Under the pieces are notes generated by a model, which was not told the DNA's origin, did not search any database, and saw only the letters and a program-made list of their open reading frames with translations. Shown piece after piece: positions 44,010 through 51,657 of a DNA stretch of 64,000 bases. Where the stretch lies: contig OZ244883.1 of the NCBI GenBank assembly GCA_965221375.1, positions 1,240,001 through 1,304,000 of the forward strand. Direction: 5' to 3'. The first letter of the stretch is position 1; every line of letters begins with the position of its first letter. This stretch comes from Poriferisulfidus sp965221375. Lineage in GTDB: Bacteria > Pseudomonadota > Gammaproteobacteria > Poriferisulfidales > Poriferisulfidaceae. The translations under genes were made by a program, and so were the position numbers.

Positions 44010-46016
44010 ATGCCTACGCCCCGCCGCATTCTGGTCACCAGCGCCCTCCCCTATGCCAACGGGCCGATTCACCTGGGGCACCTGGTGGAATACATTCAGA
44101 CCGATATCTGGGCGCGTTTCCAGCGACTCCGCGGCCATGCCTGCACCTACGTCTGCGCCGACGATGCCCACGGTACGCCGATTATGCTGCTGGCCCAACG
44201 CCGCCAGATTGCCCCGGAGGAACTGATTGAAGAAATCGGTGCCCAGCACCGCCAGGATTTTGCCGACTTCCTGATTGCATTCGACCATTACCACAGCACC
44301 CACAGCGACGAAAACCGCACGCTGTCCACGGGTATTTATCAGGCGCTGGCATCGGCCGGGCATATTCGGCGCAAGACCATTTCCCAGTATTTTGATCCCG
44401 AAGCCGGGTTGTTTTTGTCGGACCGCTATTTACGCGGCACTTGCCCGCGTTGCCAAGCGGAAGATCAGTATGGAGACGCCTGCGAAAAATGTGGCGCCAC
44501 CTACGACTGCACCGAATTGGGCAATCCCCGTTCCACGCTCACCGGCGCCACCCCCGTCCTGAAAGAGACGGAGCATCTGTTTTTCCGCCTTGGTGACTTC
44601 ACCGAATTTCTCAAGGAATGGGCCGGCGGAGAGGGAGTGCAACCGGAAATCCGGCGCAAACTGGATGAATGGTTTGACGCCGGCCTGCGCGACTGGGACA
44701 TCAGCCGCGACGCCCCGTATTTCGGGTTTGAAATTCCGGATACTCCGAACCAGTATTTTTATGTGTGGCTGGATGCCCCTATCGGCTACATGGCCAGCCA
44801 TCAGTACTACTGTGAGGCACACGGTCTGGATTTCGATGCCTATTGGCAGCCCGATTCCACTGCCGAGCTGCACCATTTCATCGGTAAGGATATCGCCTAC
44901 TTCCATACCTTGTTCTGGCCGGCGGTGCTGCATGGCGCCGGATACCGCACGCCGACGGCGGTGCATTGCCATGGGTTTCTGACCATCAATGGGCAGAAGA
45001 TGTCCAAATCCACCGGCACCTTCATTGAGGCGCGTACCTATCTGCAGCATCTGGATCCGGAACATCTGCGTTATTACTTTGCCGCCAAACTATCTCCCGA
45101 CATCAGCGACATCAACCTCAACGGGGACGACTTCGTCGCCCGCGTCAACAGCGATCTGATCGGCAAAGTCGTCAATATCGCCAGTCGCAGCGCCAGCTTC
45201 ATCGAGCGCTACTTCGACGGTCGGCTCGCGGCCCGCCTGCCGAAGCCCGAACTGTTCGAGCAGTTTGTCGATGCGGCTGAAGCGATTGCCGCTCACTACG
45301 AAGCCCGTCGTTTCTCTCATGCAATGCGCGACATCATGGCTCTGGCCGATACGGCCAACCAATATCTCAGCACCCAAAAACCCTGGGAGACCGTACGCGA
45401 CGAGACCACCCGCGAACAAGCCTGGCTGGCCTGCACGCAGGGGCTTAATCTGTTTCGTGTTTTGATTCTTTATTTGAAGCCGGTATTGCCGACTTTGGCC
45501 GAGAAAAGTGAAGCTTTTCTGAATATTGAGTCGCTTGGCTGGGAATCGCGGTCGACCCCTTTGCTAGACTGCGCGATTGAATCGTTCACCCCCCTATCCG
45601 CACGGGTCGATCCCAAACACGTAGACGCCATGTTGGAAGATAGCAAGGACGCCACTGAAACCGCTGAAACCGCTTCTGCGGAATCGACAGACGAAGTCGC
45701 CACGATCGAAGACTTTGCCAAGCTGGACCTGCGCGTCGCGCGGGTAATCGCAGCTGAATTGGTCGAAGGCGCCGACCGACTGCTGGCCTTGACCCTGGAT
45801 GTGGGCGGGGAAGAACGTCGCGTATTTGCCGGTATCCGCGAAGCCTATGAGCCCGAGGCGCTCGAAGGGCGATTGGTGGTGGTGCTGGCGAATCTGAAGC
45901 CGCGCAAAATGCGCTTCGGCACTTCCGAAGGAATGGTGTTGGCGGCGGGTGATACGGACGGAGTTTATTTGCTGACGGTCGATGAAGGGGCCCAGCCGGG
46001 CCAGAAAATCAAATGA
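44010..46016 (+). CDS. metG: Methionyl-tRNA synthetase
   Basis: MetRS charges tRNA-Met. The 668-residue product has the class I signature HLGH (in PYANGPIHLGHLVEYIQTD), paired CxxC zinc motifs (CPRC and CEKC) near residues 145-163, and KMSKSTG near 333. It also has a C-terminal OB-fold tRNA-binding domain (about 565-668; IEDFAKLDLRVARVIAAE). I chose ATG 44010, which gives PTPRRILVTSALPYANG; the frame extends to 43953 but without homologous sequence. The stop overlaps the next gene by four bases. Confidence 0.97.
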   Translation: MPTPRRILVTSALPYANGPIHLGHLVEYIQTDIWARFQRLRGHACTYVCADDAHGTPIMLLAQRRQIAPEELIEEIGAQHRQDFADFLIAFDHYHSTHSDENRTLSTGIYQALASAGHIRRKTISQYFDPEAGLFLSDRYLRGTCPRCQAEDQYGDACEKCGATYDCTELGNPRSTLTGATPVLKETEHLFFRLGDFTEFLKEWAGGEGVQPEIRRKLDEWFDAGLRDWDISRDAPYFGFEIPDTPNQYFYVWLDAPIGYMASHQYYCEAHGLDFDAYWQPDSTAELHHFIGKDIAYFHTLFWPAVLHGAGYRTPTAVHCHGFLTINGQKMSKSTGTFIEARTYLQHLDPEHLRYYFAAKLSPDISDINLNGDDFVARVNSDLIGKVVNIASRSASFIERYFDGRLAARLPKPELFEQFVDAAEAIAAHYEARRFSHAMRDIMALADTANQYLSTQKPWETVRDETTREQAWLACTQGLNLFRVLILYLKPVLPTLAEKSEAFLNIESLGWESRSTPLLDCAIESFTPLSARVDPKHVDAMLEDSKDATETAETASAESTDEVATIEDFAKLDLRVARVIAAELVEGADRLLALTLDVGGEERRVFAGIREAYEPEALEGRLVVVLANLKPRKMRFGTSEGMVLAAGDTDGVYLLTVDEGAQPGQKIK

Positions 46017-46423
46017 CCCCTGCGGCGCAGGTCGTCTGGATTTCACCCCAGCACTGCATCGGTTGCACCTTATGTATCGACGCCTGTCCGTTCGACGCCA
46101 TCGCCGGCGCCGAGCGCCATCTGCATGCTGTCTTGCCGGATTTATGCACGGCCTGCGCCCTGTGTCTGCCGGTCTGCCCGGTCGACTGTATCGAATGGCG
46201 TCCCGACTCGGACCATGCACCCCGCGATCACGCCTATCGGGTACAAGCTCGTGATCGCGCCCGGCATCGCCAACAGCGTCTGCGCCAAAAAACACAAGCC
46301 CACACCCAAGCCCTGCAGGACACCCATCGCCGCTTCTATGACGGCGATTCCCAGTCTCAGCAAGCTGCCATTGCCGCAGCCGTGAAGCGGGCGCGGCAAC
46401 GCCGAGACCCGCCGGCCCGATGA
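46013..46423 (+). CDS. Short RnfB-like 2[4Fe-4S] ferredoxin
   Basis: This is a 136-residue cytoplasmic protein with two clusters, CIGCTLCIDACP near residue 15 and CTACALCLPVCP near 45. A charged, helical C-terminal tail with HAYRVQARDRARHRQQR follows. It resembles the ferredoxin part of RnfB but lacks the N-terminal membrane anchor and the first cluster domain. No other rnf genes are present in the window. Annotation pipelines often call it RnfB. It is sandwiched with ATGA overlaps between metG and nth, as in several gammaproteobacteria. The likely role is electron delivery, perhaps to a neighbouring Fe-S enzyme. Confidence 0.85.
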   Translation: MTPAAQVVWISPQHCIGCTLCIDACPFDAIAGAERHLHAVLPDLCTACALCLPVCPVDCIEWRPDSDHAPRDHAYRVQARDRARHRQQRLRQKTQAHTQALQDTHRRFYDGDSQSQQAAIAAAVKRARQRRDPPAR

Positions 46424-47052
46424 AGGCCCGCCAGCGTCAGCAATTCTTTGAGCAGTTGCGTGCGGAGCGTCCGCAGCCGACGACCGAACTACGGTATCGC
46501 AATCCGTTTGAGCTGTTGATTGCGGTTATTCTGTCGGCCCAATGCACCGATGTCGCCGTCAACAAGGCCACCCGGAAATTGTTCGCCCGGGCCCGAACCC
46601 CCGCCTCCATCGCTGCACTGGGCGTGGCCGGCCTCAAACCCTACATCCGTACGATCGGCCTGCACAACACCAAGGCCGCCAACATCATCGCGACCTGCAA
46701 GCAATTGCTGTGCGAACATGACGGGAAAGTGCCGGCCGACCGTGCTGCACTACAGGCCTTGCCTGGCGTCGGGCGCAAAACCGCCAATGTCATTCTCAAT
46801 ACGGCTTTCGGCCAGCCGGTGATGGCCGTCGACACGCATATCTTTCGGGTCAGCAACCGCACCGGCCTGGCTGCCGGTCGCACCGTGCGCGCCGTCGAAG
46901 AAGCCTTGATGCGTCGTGTGCCGAAAGAGTTTCTTCAGGATTCGCACCACTGGCTGATTCTGCATGGACGCTACACGTGTACGGCCCGCCAACCCCGATG
47001 CGCGGCCTGCTGTGTCGCCGAACTGTGTGAATGGCCGGACAAGAAGTTTTGA
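46420..47052 (+). CDS. nth: Endonuclease III (DNA glycosylase/AP lyase)
   Basis: Nth removes oxidised pyrimidines from DNA. The 210-residue product has the helix-hairpin-helix LPGVGRKTANVIL with catalytic Lys120. VDTHIFRVSNR carries Asp138, and the C-terminal [4Fe-4S] loop is C-x6-C-x2-C-x5-C (CTARQPRCAACCVAELC). The length equals E. coli Nth (211). The start overlaps the ferredoxin gene by four bases. Confidence 0.97.
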   Translation: MKARQRQQFFEQLRAERPQPTTELRYRNPFELLIAVILSAQCTDVAVNKATRKLFARARTPASIAALGVAGLKPYIRTIGLHNTKAANIIATCKQLLCEHDGKVPADRAALQALPGVGRKTANVILNTAFGQPVMAVDTHIFRVSNRTGLAAGRTVRAVEEALMRRVPKEFLQDSHHWLILHGRYTCTARQPRCAACCVAELCEWPDKKF

Positions 47053-47088
47053 GCGTTCGGAACTTGTGTGAGAGGCTCCAGTCTATGG

Positions 47089-47097
47089 TGCTATAAT
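47089..47097 (+). promoter_or_regulatory. Extended -10 promoter of the hvf cluster
   Basis: TGCTATAAT (TG-n-TATAAT) lies 43 bp upstream of the hvfA ATG. No good -35 is seen at 16-18 bp, which fits an extended -10 promoter. A Shine-Dalgarno-like AGGGA lies seven bases before the ATG. An ECF or metal regulator site was not identified. Confidence 0.55.
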
Positions 47098-47140
47098 CCA
47101 TGAACCCTTACATTCAACCACTACTCACAGGGATTTCTCC

Positions 47141-47524
47141 ATGAATAAAAAAGAACTTTCTCCTATCGCTGTCGCATTGGGCGTCACGGGCATGTTGGCC
47201 TGTACCAGCGCAACCGCCGGCGAAAATCCATTCAGTCTGACGGAAATGTCTTCCGCACACATCCAAGTCGCCGGCAGTCACGGAGGCGAGGGCAAGTGCG
47301 GTGAAGGCAAATGCGGCGAAGACAAAGCCGAAGGCAGCGACGCCGAGGGAGGCGAAGCTGAAGGCGGCGACGCCGAAGGAGGTGAAGCTGAAGACGGCAG
47401 CGCCGAAGAAGGCGGCGCCGAAGAAGGCGAGGCTGAAGACGGCGGCGCCGAAGAAGGTAAATGCGGCGAAGGTAAGTGCGGTGAAGGCAAATGTGGCGAG
47501 GGCAAGTGCGGCGAGAAAGAATAA
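47141..47524 (+). CDS. hvfA: HvfA-family RiPP metallophore precursor (oxazolone/thioamide type)
   Basis: HvfA-type peptides are modified on Cys by an MNIO enzyme to give oxazolone-thioamide groups that bind copper. The 127-residue precursor has a signal peptide (about residues 1-27) followed by ENPFSLTEMSSAHIQVAG, the usual family leader. Six EGKCG motifs carry Cys53, 58, 108, 113, 118 and 123. Between the first two and the last four lies a Cys-free acidic stretch (60-104) of pentads such as EAEGG, DAEGG and EAEDG. It is followed by a terminator-like hairpin and by genes for DoxX, MNIO and DUF2063 proteins. The role in copper binding is inferred from characterised HvfA/bufferin clusters. Confidence 0.9.
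   Translation: MNKKELSPIAVALGVTGMLACTSATAGENPFSLTEMSSAHIQVAGSHGGEGKCGEGKCGEDKAEGSDAEGGEAEGGDAEGGEAEDGSAEEGGAEEGEAEDGGAEEGKCGEGKCGEGKCGEGKCGEKE
47288..47518 (+). repeat. Pentapeptide-coding 15-bp repeats in hvfA
   Basis: Residues 67-126 (47339-47518) can be read as 12 in-phase pentads. Eight are of the form xAE[GED]G and the last four are KCGE[GK]. Two further EGKCG units lie at residues 50-59 (47288-47317). The acidic and Cys-bearing units share the same five-residue period, so they look like diverged copies of one 15-bp unit. Confidence 0.85.
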
Positions 47525-47545
47525 GCTGAATCGCTGATCACTTTG

Positions 47546-47594
47546 GAAGCCGGCGATGTTGAAGACTTCGACATCGCCGGCTTCATCCCTTTTT
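47546..47594 (+). terminator. Hairpin between hvfA and the biosynthetic genes, likely partial terminator
   Basis: GAAGCCGGCGATGT (47546-47559) and ACATCGCCGGCTTC (47571-47584) form a perfect 14-bp stem. The 11-base loop can pair further (GAAG/CTTC). Five bases later comes TTTTT (47590-47594). Its position after the precursor gene suggests attenuation, so the peptide is made in excess of its enzymes. Confidence 0.75.
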
Positions 47595-47643
47595 ACCTTG
47601 GTAAGCCCAAAACCTTCGGGGGATGTGGGCGTCTAAAGGCACC

Positions 47644-48252
47644 ATGAATTTGCTCTATTACGTCGGCCAGATCAACCGTTGGCTTCCCGAACAGGTCCGC
47701 GCCATTGATTTCCTGGCGCCGTTGCTGTTGCGTCTGTACCTGGCGCCGATTTTTATCCAGGCGGGCGCCAACAAGATTGATTTCTCCACCCTGATGCCCA
47801 ATGCCGGAGTCGTTCAGTGGTTTGCGCACGGCCTGGATTTCCCGCTTCCGACCCTCATGGCCGCCCTGGCCGGCTGGACGGAACTGCTCGGCGGCGTTTT
47901 ACTGTTGATTGGCCTGTTCACCCGCTGGGCTTCCATTCCGCTCATGTTCACCATGCTGGTCGCCGCCCTTGCGGTGCACTGGAAGAACGGCTGGCTGGCC
48001 ATCGCCACTGCCGACGGCTTTTTCGCTACCGCACGCACGCAGGAAGCCATCGAACGGCTGAGCATCGCCAAAGGTCTGCTGCGCGAGCATGAAGACTACA
48101 GTTGGCTGACCGAACACGGCAGTTTTGTAATCCTCAACAACGGCATTGAATTCGCCGCCACTTATTTTGTGATGCTTCTGGTCTTGCTGACCGTGGGCGC
48201 CGGACGCTATCTCAGCCTCGATTACTGGATCGCCCGGCGATGCAGTCGGTAG
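47644..48252 (+). CDS. hvfD: DoxX-family membrane protein HvfD-like
   Basis: This 202-residue protein has four membrane helices, with the DoxX pattern LAPLLLRLYLAPIFIQAGANKI, LAGWTELLGGVLLLIGLFTRWASIPL and MLVAALAVHW, plus a longer soluble insertion (about residues 115-160) before the last helix. The role is unknown; DoxX proteins accompany HvfA/bufferin clusters. I chose ATG 47644 with AAAGG upstream; ATG 47623 would add seven residues. It overlaps the MNIO gene by 13 bases. Confidence 0.85.
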   Translation: MNLLYYVGQINRWLPEQVRAIDFLAPLLLRLYLAPIFIQAGANKIDFSTLMPNAGVVQWFAHGLDFPLPTLMAALAGWTELLGGVLLLIGLFTRWASIPLMFTMLVAALAVHWKNGWLAIATADGFFATARTQEAIERLSIAKGLLREHEDYSWLTEHGSFVILNNGIEFAATYFVMLLVLLTVGAGRYLSLDYWIARRCSR

Positions 48253-49082
48253 CCCCTCCCCTCGACCTGCAGGGCTCGGGCCTGGGCCTGCGACGCGACA
48301 TCCTGCAGGAATTCATGGACTTCGAGGCAGGCGCCATCGATTTTTTTGAGGTCGCTCCCGAGAACTGGATTCGCCTGGGCGGGCGCCTCAAGACCCGCTT
48401 CGACACCCTGGCGGAACGCCATCCAATTACGACCCACGGGTTGTCCCTGTCGCTCGGAGGCCCAGCGCCGCTGGATCGCGACCTGCTGCACGACATTCGC
48501 CGGTTCCTCGACCATTACCACGTGCGCCTGTACAGCGAACACCTGAGTTACTGTTCCGACCATGCGCAGCTGTACGACCTGGCGCCCATCCCGTTTACCG
48601 AAGAAGCGGTGCAGCACGTCGCGGCGCGCATTCGCGAGACCCAGGATATTCTGGAGCGAAAGATCGCCATCGAAAACGTCTCCTACTACGCGGCTCCCGG
48701 GCAGGAGATGTCCGAAATCGATTTTGTGTGCGCCGTCCTGGAAGAAGCCGACTGCCTGATGCTGCTGGACGTCAACAACATCTACGTCAACGCCGTCAAC
48801 CACCGCTACGATGCACAGGATTACCTGGCGGCCCTGCCGGCCTCGCGCATTGCCTACTGTCATATTGCCGGCCACTTCAACGAAGCCGAAGACCTGATTG
48901 TGGACACCCACGGCGCCGATGTGATCGAACCGGTCTGGGACCTGCTGCAGGCGGCCTACCAGCGCTTTGGGCCGCTGCCGACCCTGCTGGAACGGGATTT
49001 CAACTTCCCCCCGATCGACCAGTTGCTCGGCGAAGTGCGGCGCATTCGCAATCTCCAGGAACAGAAAGCCGCCGCGGCCTGA
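48240..49082 (+). CDS. hvfB: MNIO-family (DUF692) multinuclear iron oxidase HvfB
   Basis: MNIO enzymes use two or three irons and oxygen to rearrange peptide Cys residues, here probably to oxazolone-thioamides. The 280-residue TIM-barrel product shows the metal-binding set: TTHGLSLSLGG (His66), YSEHLSY (Glu100, His101), IENVSYY (Glu145, Asn146), LLDVNNIYVNAVNH (Asp177, Asn180, His188), CHIAGH (His208, His212), VDTHG (His224) and LLERDFN (Glu251). All family ligands appear present. It is translationally coupled to hvfD and followed by hvfC. Confidence 0.92.
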   Translation: MQSVAPPLDLQGSGLGLRRDILQEFMDFEAGAIDFFEVAPENWIRLGGRLKTRFDTLAERHPITTHGLSLSLGGPAPLDRDLLHDIRRFLDHYHVRLYSEHLSYCSDHAQLYDLAPIPFTEEAVQHVAARIRETQDILERKIAIENVSYYAAPGQEMSEIDFVCAVLEEADCLMLLDVNNIYVNAVNHRYDAQDYLAALPASRIAYCHIAGHFNEAEDLIVDTHGADVIEPVWDLLQAAYQRFGPLPTLLERDFNFPPIDQLLGEVRRIRNLQEQKAAAA

Positions 49083-49086
49083 TGTG

Positions 49087-49866
49087 ATGGCGTCATTGCC
49101 GGAATTCCAGCGCATCCAAAAAGCTTTTTGCGCACACCTGCGCGACCCCCGGCAGCAACCCGGGCCCGCCGATATCGAAGATCGGCGCATGGCCATTTAT
49201 CGCGACCTGTTCTCCAAAAACATCTACAACCTGTTGCGCGGCTCTTTCCCCGTAATTGCCCGCCTTTTGACGGAGGAGGAACTGACCGATCTGGCCTACG
49301 ATTTTTTTGCGCGTCATGGCTGCCGCACACCCTACTTCCACCGAATCGGTGAAGAATTTGTTGCCTACCTAGCTCAGCCGGAGACCCAAATCCCCGATGC
49401 CCACCCCTACCTGCCGGAGCTGGCGCATTACGAATGGACCGACACGGCGGTGCGCCTGTCCGATGCCGAAATGTCCGAAACCGGGGCCACCCTGGAGCGT
49501 GACGGTCCGCTACTGGAGTATCCGCTCGCCTGGACACCTCATCTGCAACTGTGCACCTATACCTATCCGGTACATCGTATCAACGAACACTACCAGCCCG
49601 AAGCACCGCCGGACACCCCCACTTTTTTACTGGTGTTCCGTGACCCCAAGGATGCGGTCAAGTTCGTGGAACTCAACCCCGCCAGCGCCCGGCTGGTGGC
49701 CCTTCTTCTGGATCAATCCTCAATGCCGGCCAGTGCCCATCTGGACCGCCTCGCCGACGACATGGGCCGTGAAAAAGACCCGGCGATACGGGCGGGCGGA
49801 CAGGAGATTTTGGAGCGCCTGCGCACACGCGGCGCCATATGGGGGGTATGGCGCAACCCTTCCTGA
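49087..49866 (+). CDS. hvfC: DUF2063 protein HvfC, partner of the MNIO enzyme
   Basis: This 259-residue protein has the DUF2063 N-terminal domain (FQRIQKAFCAHLRDP, DRRMAIYRDLFSKNIYNLLRGSFPVI, LLTEEELTDLAYDFF) and a C-terminal region with a WTPHLQLCTYTYPVHRI segment. In characterised systems this protein recognises the precursor leader and presents it to the MNIO. I chose ATG 49087, four bases after the hvfB stop; a frame to 48967 is antecedent noise. Its last about 154 bases lie under the 3' end of the opposing orphan gene, so one of the two stop regions may be unusual. Confidence 0.9.
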   Translation: MASLPEFQRIQKAFCAHLRDPRQQPGPADIEDRRMAIYRDLFSKNIYNLLRGSFPVIARLLTEEELTDLAYDFFARHGCRTPYFHRIGEEFVAYLAQPETQIPDAHPYLPELAHYEWTDTAVRLSDAEMSETGATLERDGPLLEYPLAWTPHLQLCTYTYPVHRINEHYQPEAPPDTPTFLLVFRDPKDAVKFVELNPASARLVALLLDQSSMPASAHLDRLADDMGREKDPAIRAGGQEILERLRTRGAIWGVWRNPS

Positions 49867-50735
49867 AACATCGCTTTGGTCCTCGCCTTCACTTTCAGCT
49901 GACGCTGAAAACCCTCTGTTTCAAACCACTCCTGCACCATCGCCCAAATATCCCGCAGCTGCGTACGGCGACCCAGGCGTTCATAAATATCCAGGAAGAA
50001 ACTCGGATCGCCCATCGGTTCAGTGGGGCCGATATACGTCGTATAGCAGCGCACAAACAGCTCATACAATTTCCTCTGCAAGTCGTCCGACAAGATATGC
50101 GGACGCCCCCGAAACTCCCGTTCCCGCATCGTGCGCGCCTGCGTGTACCAATCTCGGCTCACACCGTAGTACCGCGCCACCATATCGCGAGGGGCGCCCG
50201 CGCGCACCAGAAGCACAAACTGGCTGATCTGATAGGCTTGCCTGACCGCCTCGGCAACCAGCCGCTCCAAGGTCGTCGCATCCGCTTTCAACGACGCAAA
50301 ACGCCAGAAATTCGGAGACATCAGATGCACGGTCGTCGCCGGCAGCACCCGAATGCATTCCGCCTCTTCCAGACCCAGGCCCCATTTGTGGAGTTCTTCG
50401 CGTTGATTGTCGTAATAAAGCCCGACGACGTGACTGAAAACGCTCAGCCACAACCCTGCGGTATCAAATTGCTGACTGCAGGCAGAAGCGGACGCCTCGC
50501 TTTTCTGCGTCTGGCTAATATATCGGTACAGATTTGGGAAATACAGCCGCCAGACAACCAGGGGAGAAAGGCGTACGCCCAGCAGGTTGCTTTCCAGACC
50601 GGACAAGCCGGCAATCAGACGGATCGCCCGGCGCGACAGGCCCAGGTGGCTCAAAACATTCCAGTTGCGAAGCGCGTAATGGCGGGCAATAAAATGGATA
50701 AGTGCGTGCTGAGGAGAGCTGGTTATTATTTTCAT
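49713..50735 (-). CDS. Orphan protein with two HTH-like segments, FlhC/DUF2857-like
   Basis: I do not assign a named family. The 340-residue product has a first helical segment (YALRNWNVLSHLGLSRRAIRLIAGLSG, about residues 20-46) and a second (VRAGAPRDMVARYYGVSRDWYTQARTMRERE, about 177-208) followed by RGRPHILSDDLQ. Both look like helix-turn-helix units of the kind seen in FlhC and DUF2857 proteins, suggesting a DNA-binding or regulatory role. The last about 50 residues (HMAPRVRRRSKI... onward) lie antisense to hvfC and look basic and disordered, perhaps a read-through extension. The start is ATG 50735. Upstream lies 283 bp of intergenic DNA before the coq7 stop. Confidence 0.55.
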   Translation of the reverse strand: MKIITSSPQHALIHFIARHYALRNWNVLSHLGLSRRAIRLIAGLSGLESNLLGVRLSPLVVWRLYFPNLYRYISQTQKSEASASACSQQFDTAGLWLSVFSHVVGLYYDNQREELHKWGLGLEEAECIRVLPATTVHLMSPNFWRFASLKADATTLERLVAEAVRQAYQISQFVLLVRAGAPRDMVARYYGVSRDWYTQARTMREREFRGRPHILSDDLQRKLYELFVRCYTTYIGPTEPMGDPSFFLDIYERLGRRTQLRDIWAMVQEWFETEGFQRQLKVKARTKAMFQEGLRHTPHMAPRVRRRSKISCPPARIAGSFSRPMSSARRSRWALAGIED

Positions 50736-50950
50736 TATCCGATCTCTTCATCCGAATCCTGCCAGCCCAAAGAGGCTGCGCGACCCGCACGCGGTGTCTC
50801 TGTGTGAAGAGATGGGAAGTCAGCAACCGTACCCTCTCGAACCCTTCCGTTGCCTGGGTGGAATTGGTCATCACTCTATTCCCCAAATTGGTATACGGAA
50901 TGCCCGAAAACACCCCGTGCTTTTACTATAAATCATTCCGGATGGTTGTC

Positions 50951-50981
50951 AAAAAAGACCGAAAGTAATGAAATTACTTTC
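50951..50981 (-). terminator. Terminator-like hairpin after coq7
   Basis: GAAAGTAAT (50961-50969) and ATTACTTTC (50973-50981) form a perfect 9-bp stem with a three-base loop. On the minus strand it is followed four bases later by six T (50951-50956). It lies 37 bp after the coq7 stop. The stem is AT-rich, so efficiency may be modest. Confidence 0.55.
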
Positions 50982-51018
50982 AAATTTAAGGGGTTTTAAG
51001 ACCGATTCGGCCGACTTT

Positions 51019-51654
51019 CTAAATGCGTTCCGACGTCCACGTCATAATGCGCGCCGTCACGGTCATGCCGAGACTGACCAGCGCCGGCACTTCCGCCGCA
51101 CCGGCGGTCTTGGCCTCGCGCCGATGCTGCTCTTCTTCCTTGCGCATCTGCAGGACAATCGCGCGACTGCGCTTGTCGGCGAACGGCAAGCGCTGCAGGT
51201 GCGATTCCAGATGCTCCCCAACCTGCCGCTCGGTTTCTTCCAAAAAACCCAAACTTTGACGATCGCCCGCAAGTCCGGCCACCATCCCGATGGCCAACGA
51301 GCCTGCCGCCCATACCGGTGTCAACACACTGGGTTGGGCATCCAATTCCCGTAGACGCCGTCGGCACCAGCGCAAGTGATCCGCTTCCTCCACCGCCGCC
51401 TTGCGCATCTGCTTGCGCACGGCACGGTCGCGCGCCACCAGGGCTTGGCCCACATACAACCCTTGCGCCGCAATTTCCCCCGAATGGTTGACGCGCATCA
51501 ACGCTCCGGAAAGACTGCGATGCGTCTGCTTAAGCTTCCTGTCCTGCTGATCGTCTCCAGGGCACGGGCGCCCTGGACCGGCCAGCGCACGCAAGTCCGA
51601 CAACCAGTCCCCGGCAGAACCCAAGGCCCGATCCAAGCTCGTCAGATGCCTCAT
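51019..51654 (-). CDS. coq7: 3-demethoxyubiquinol 3-hydroxylase Coq7
   Basis: Coq7 is a membrane-associated diiron enzyme of ubiquinone synthesis that hydroxylates demethoxyubiquinone. The 211-residue product has the iron ligands in NHSGEIAAQGLY, EEADHLRW and KEEEQHRR near residue 178, and the membrane-binding helices around VWAAGSLAIGMVAGLAGD. The length is typical of bacterial Coq7. It starts three bases after the stop of the Fe-S oxidoreductase gene, an apparent two-gene operon. Confidence 0.95.
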   Translation of the reverse strand: MRHLTSLDRALGSAGDWLSDLRALAGPGRPCPGDDQQDRKLKQTHRSLSGALMRVNHSGEIAAQGLYVGQALVARDRAVRKQMRKAAVEEADHLRWCRRRLRELDAQPSVLTPVWAAGSLAIGMVAGLAGDRQSLGFLEETERQVGEHLESHLQRLPFADKRSRAIVLQMRKEEEQHRREAKTAGAAEVPALVSLGMTVTARIMTWTSERI

Positions 51655-51657
51655 TTT

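Noticed and set aside
47288..47518. CRISPR or tandem DNA repeat array
   Set aside because: The 15-bp periodicity is explained by pentapeptide coding within hvfA. There are no spacers or palindromic repeats.
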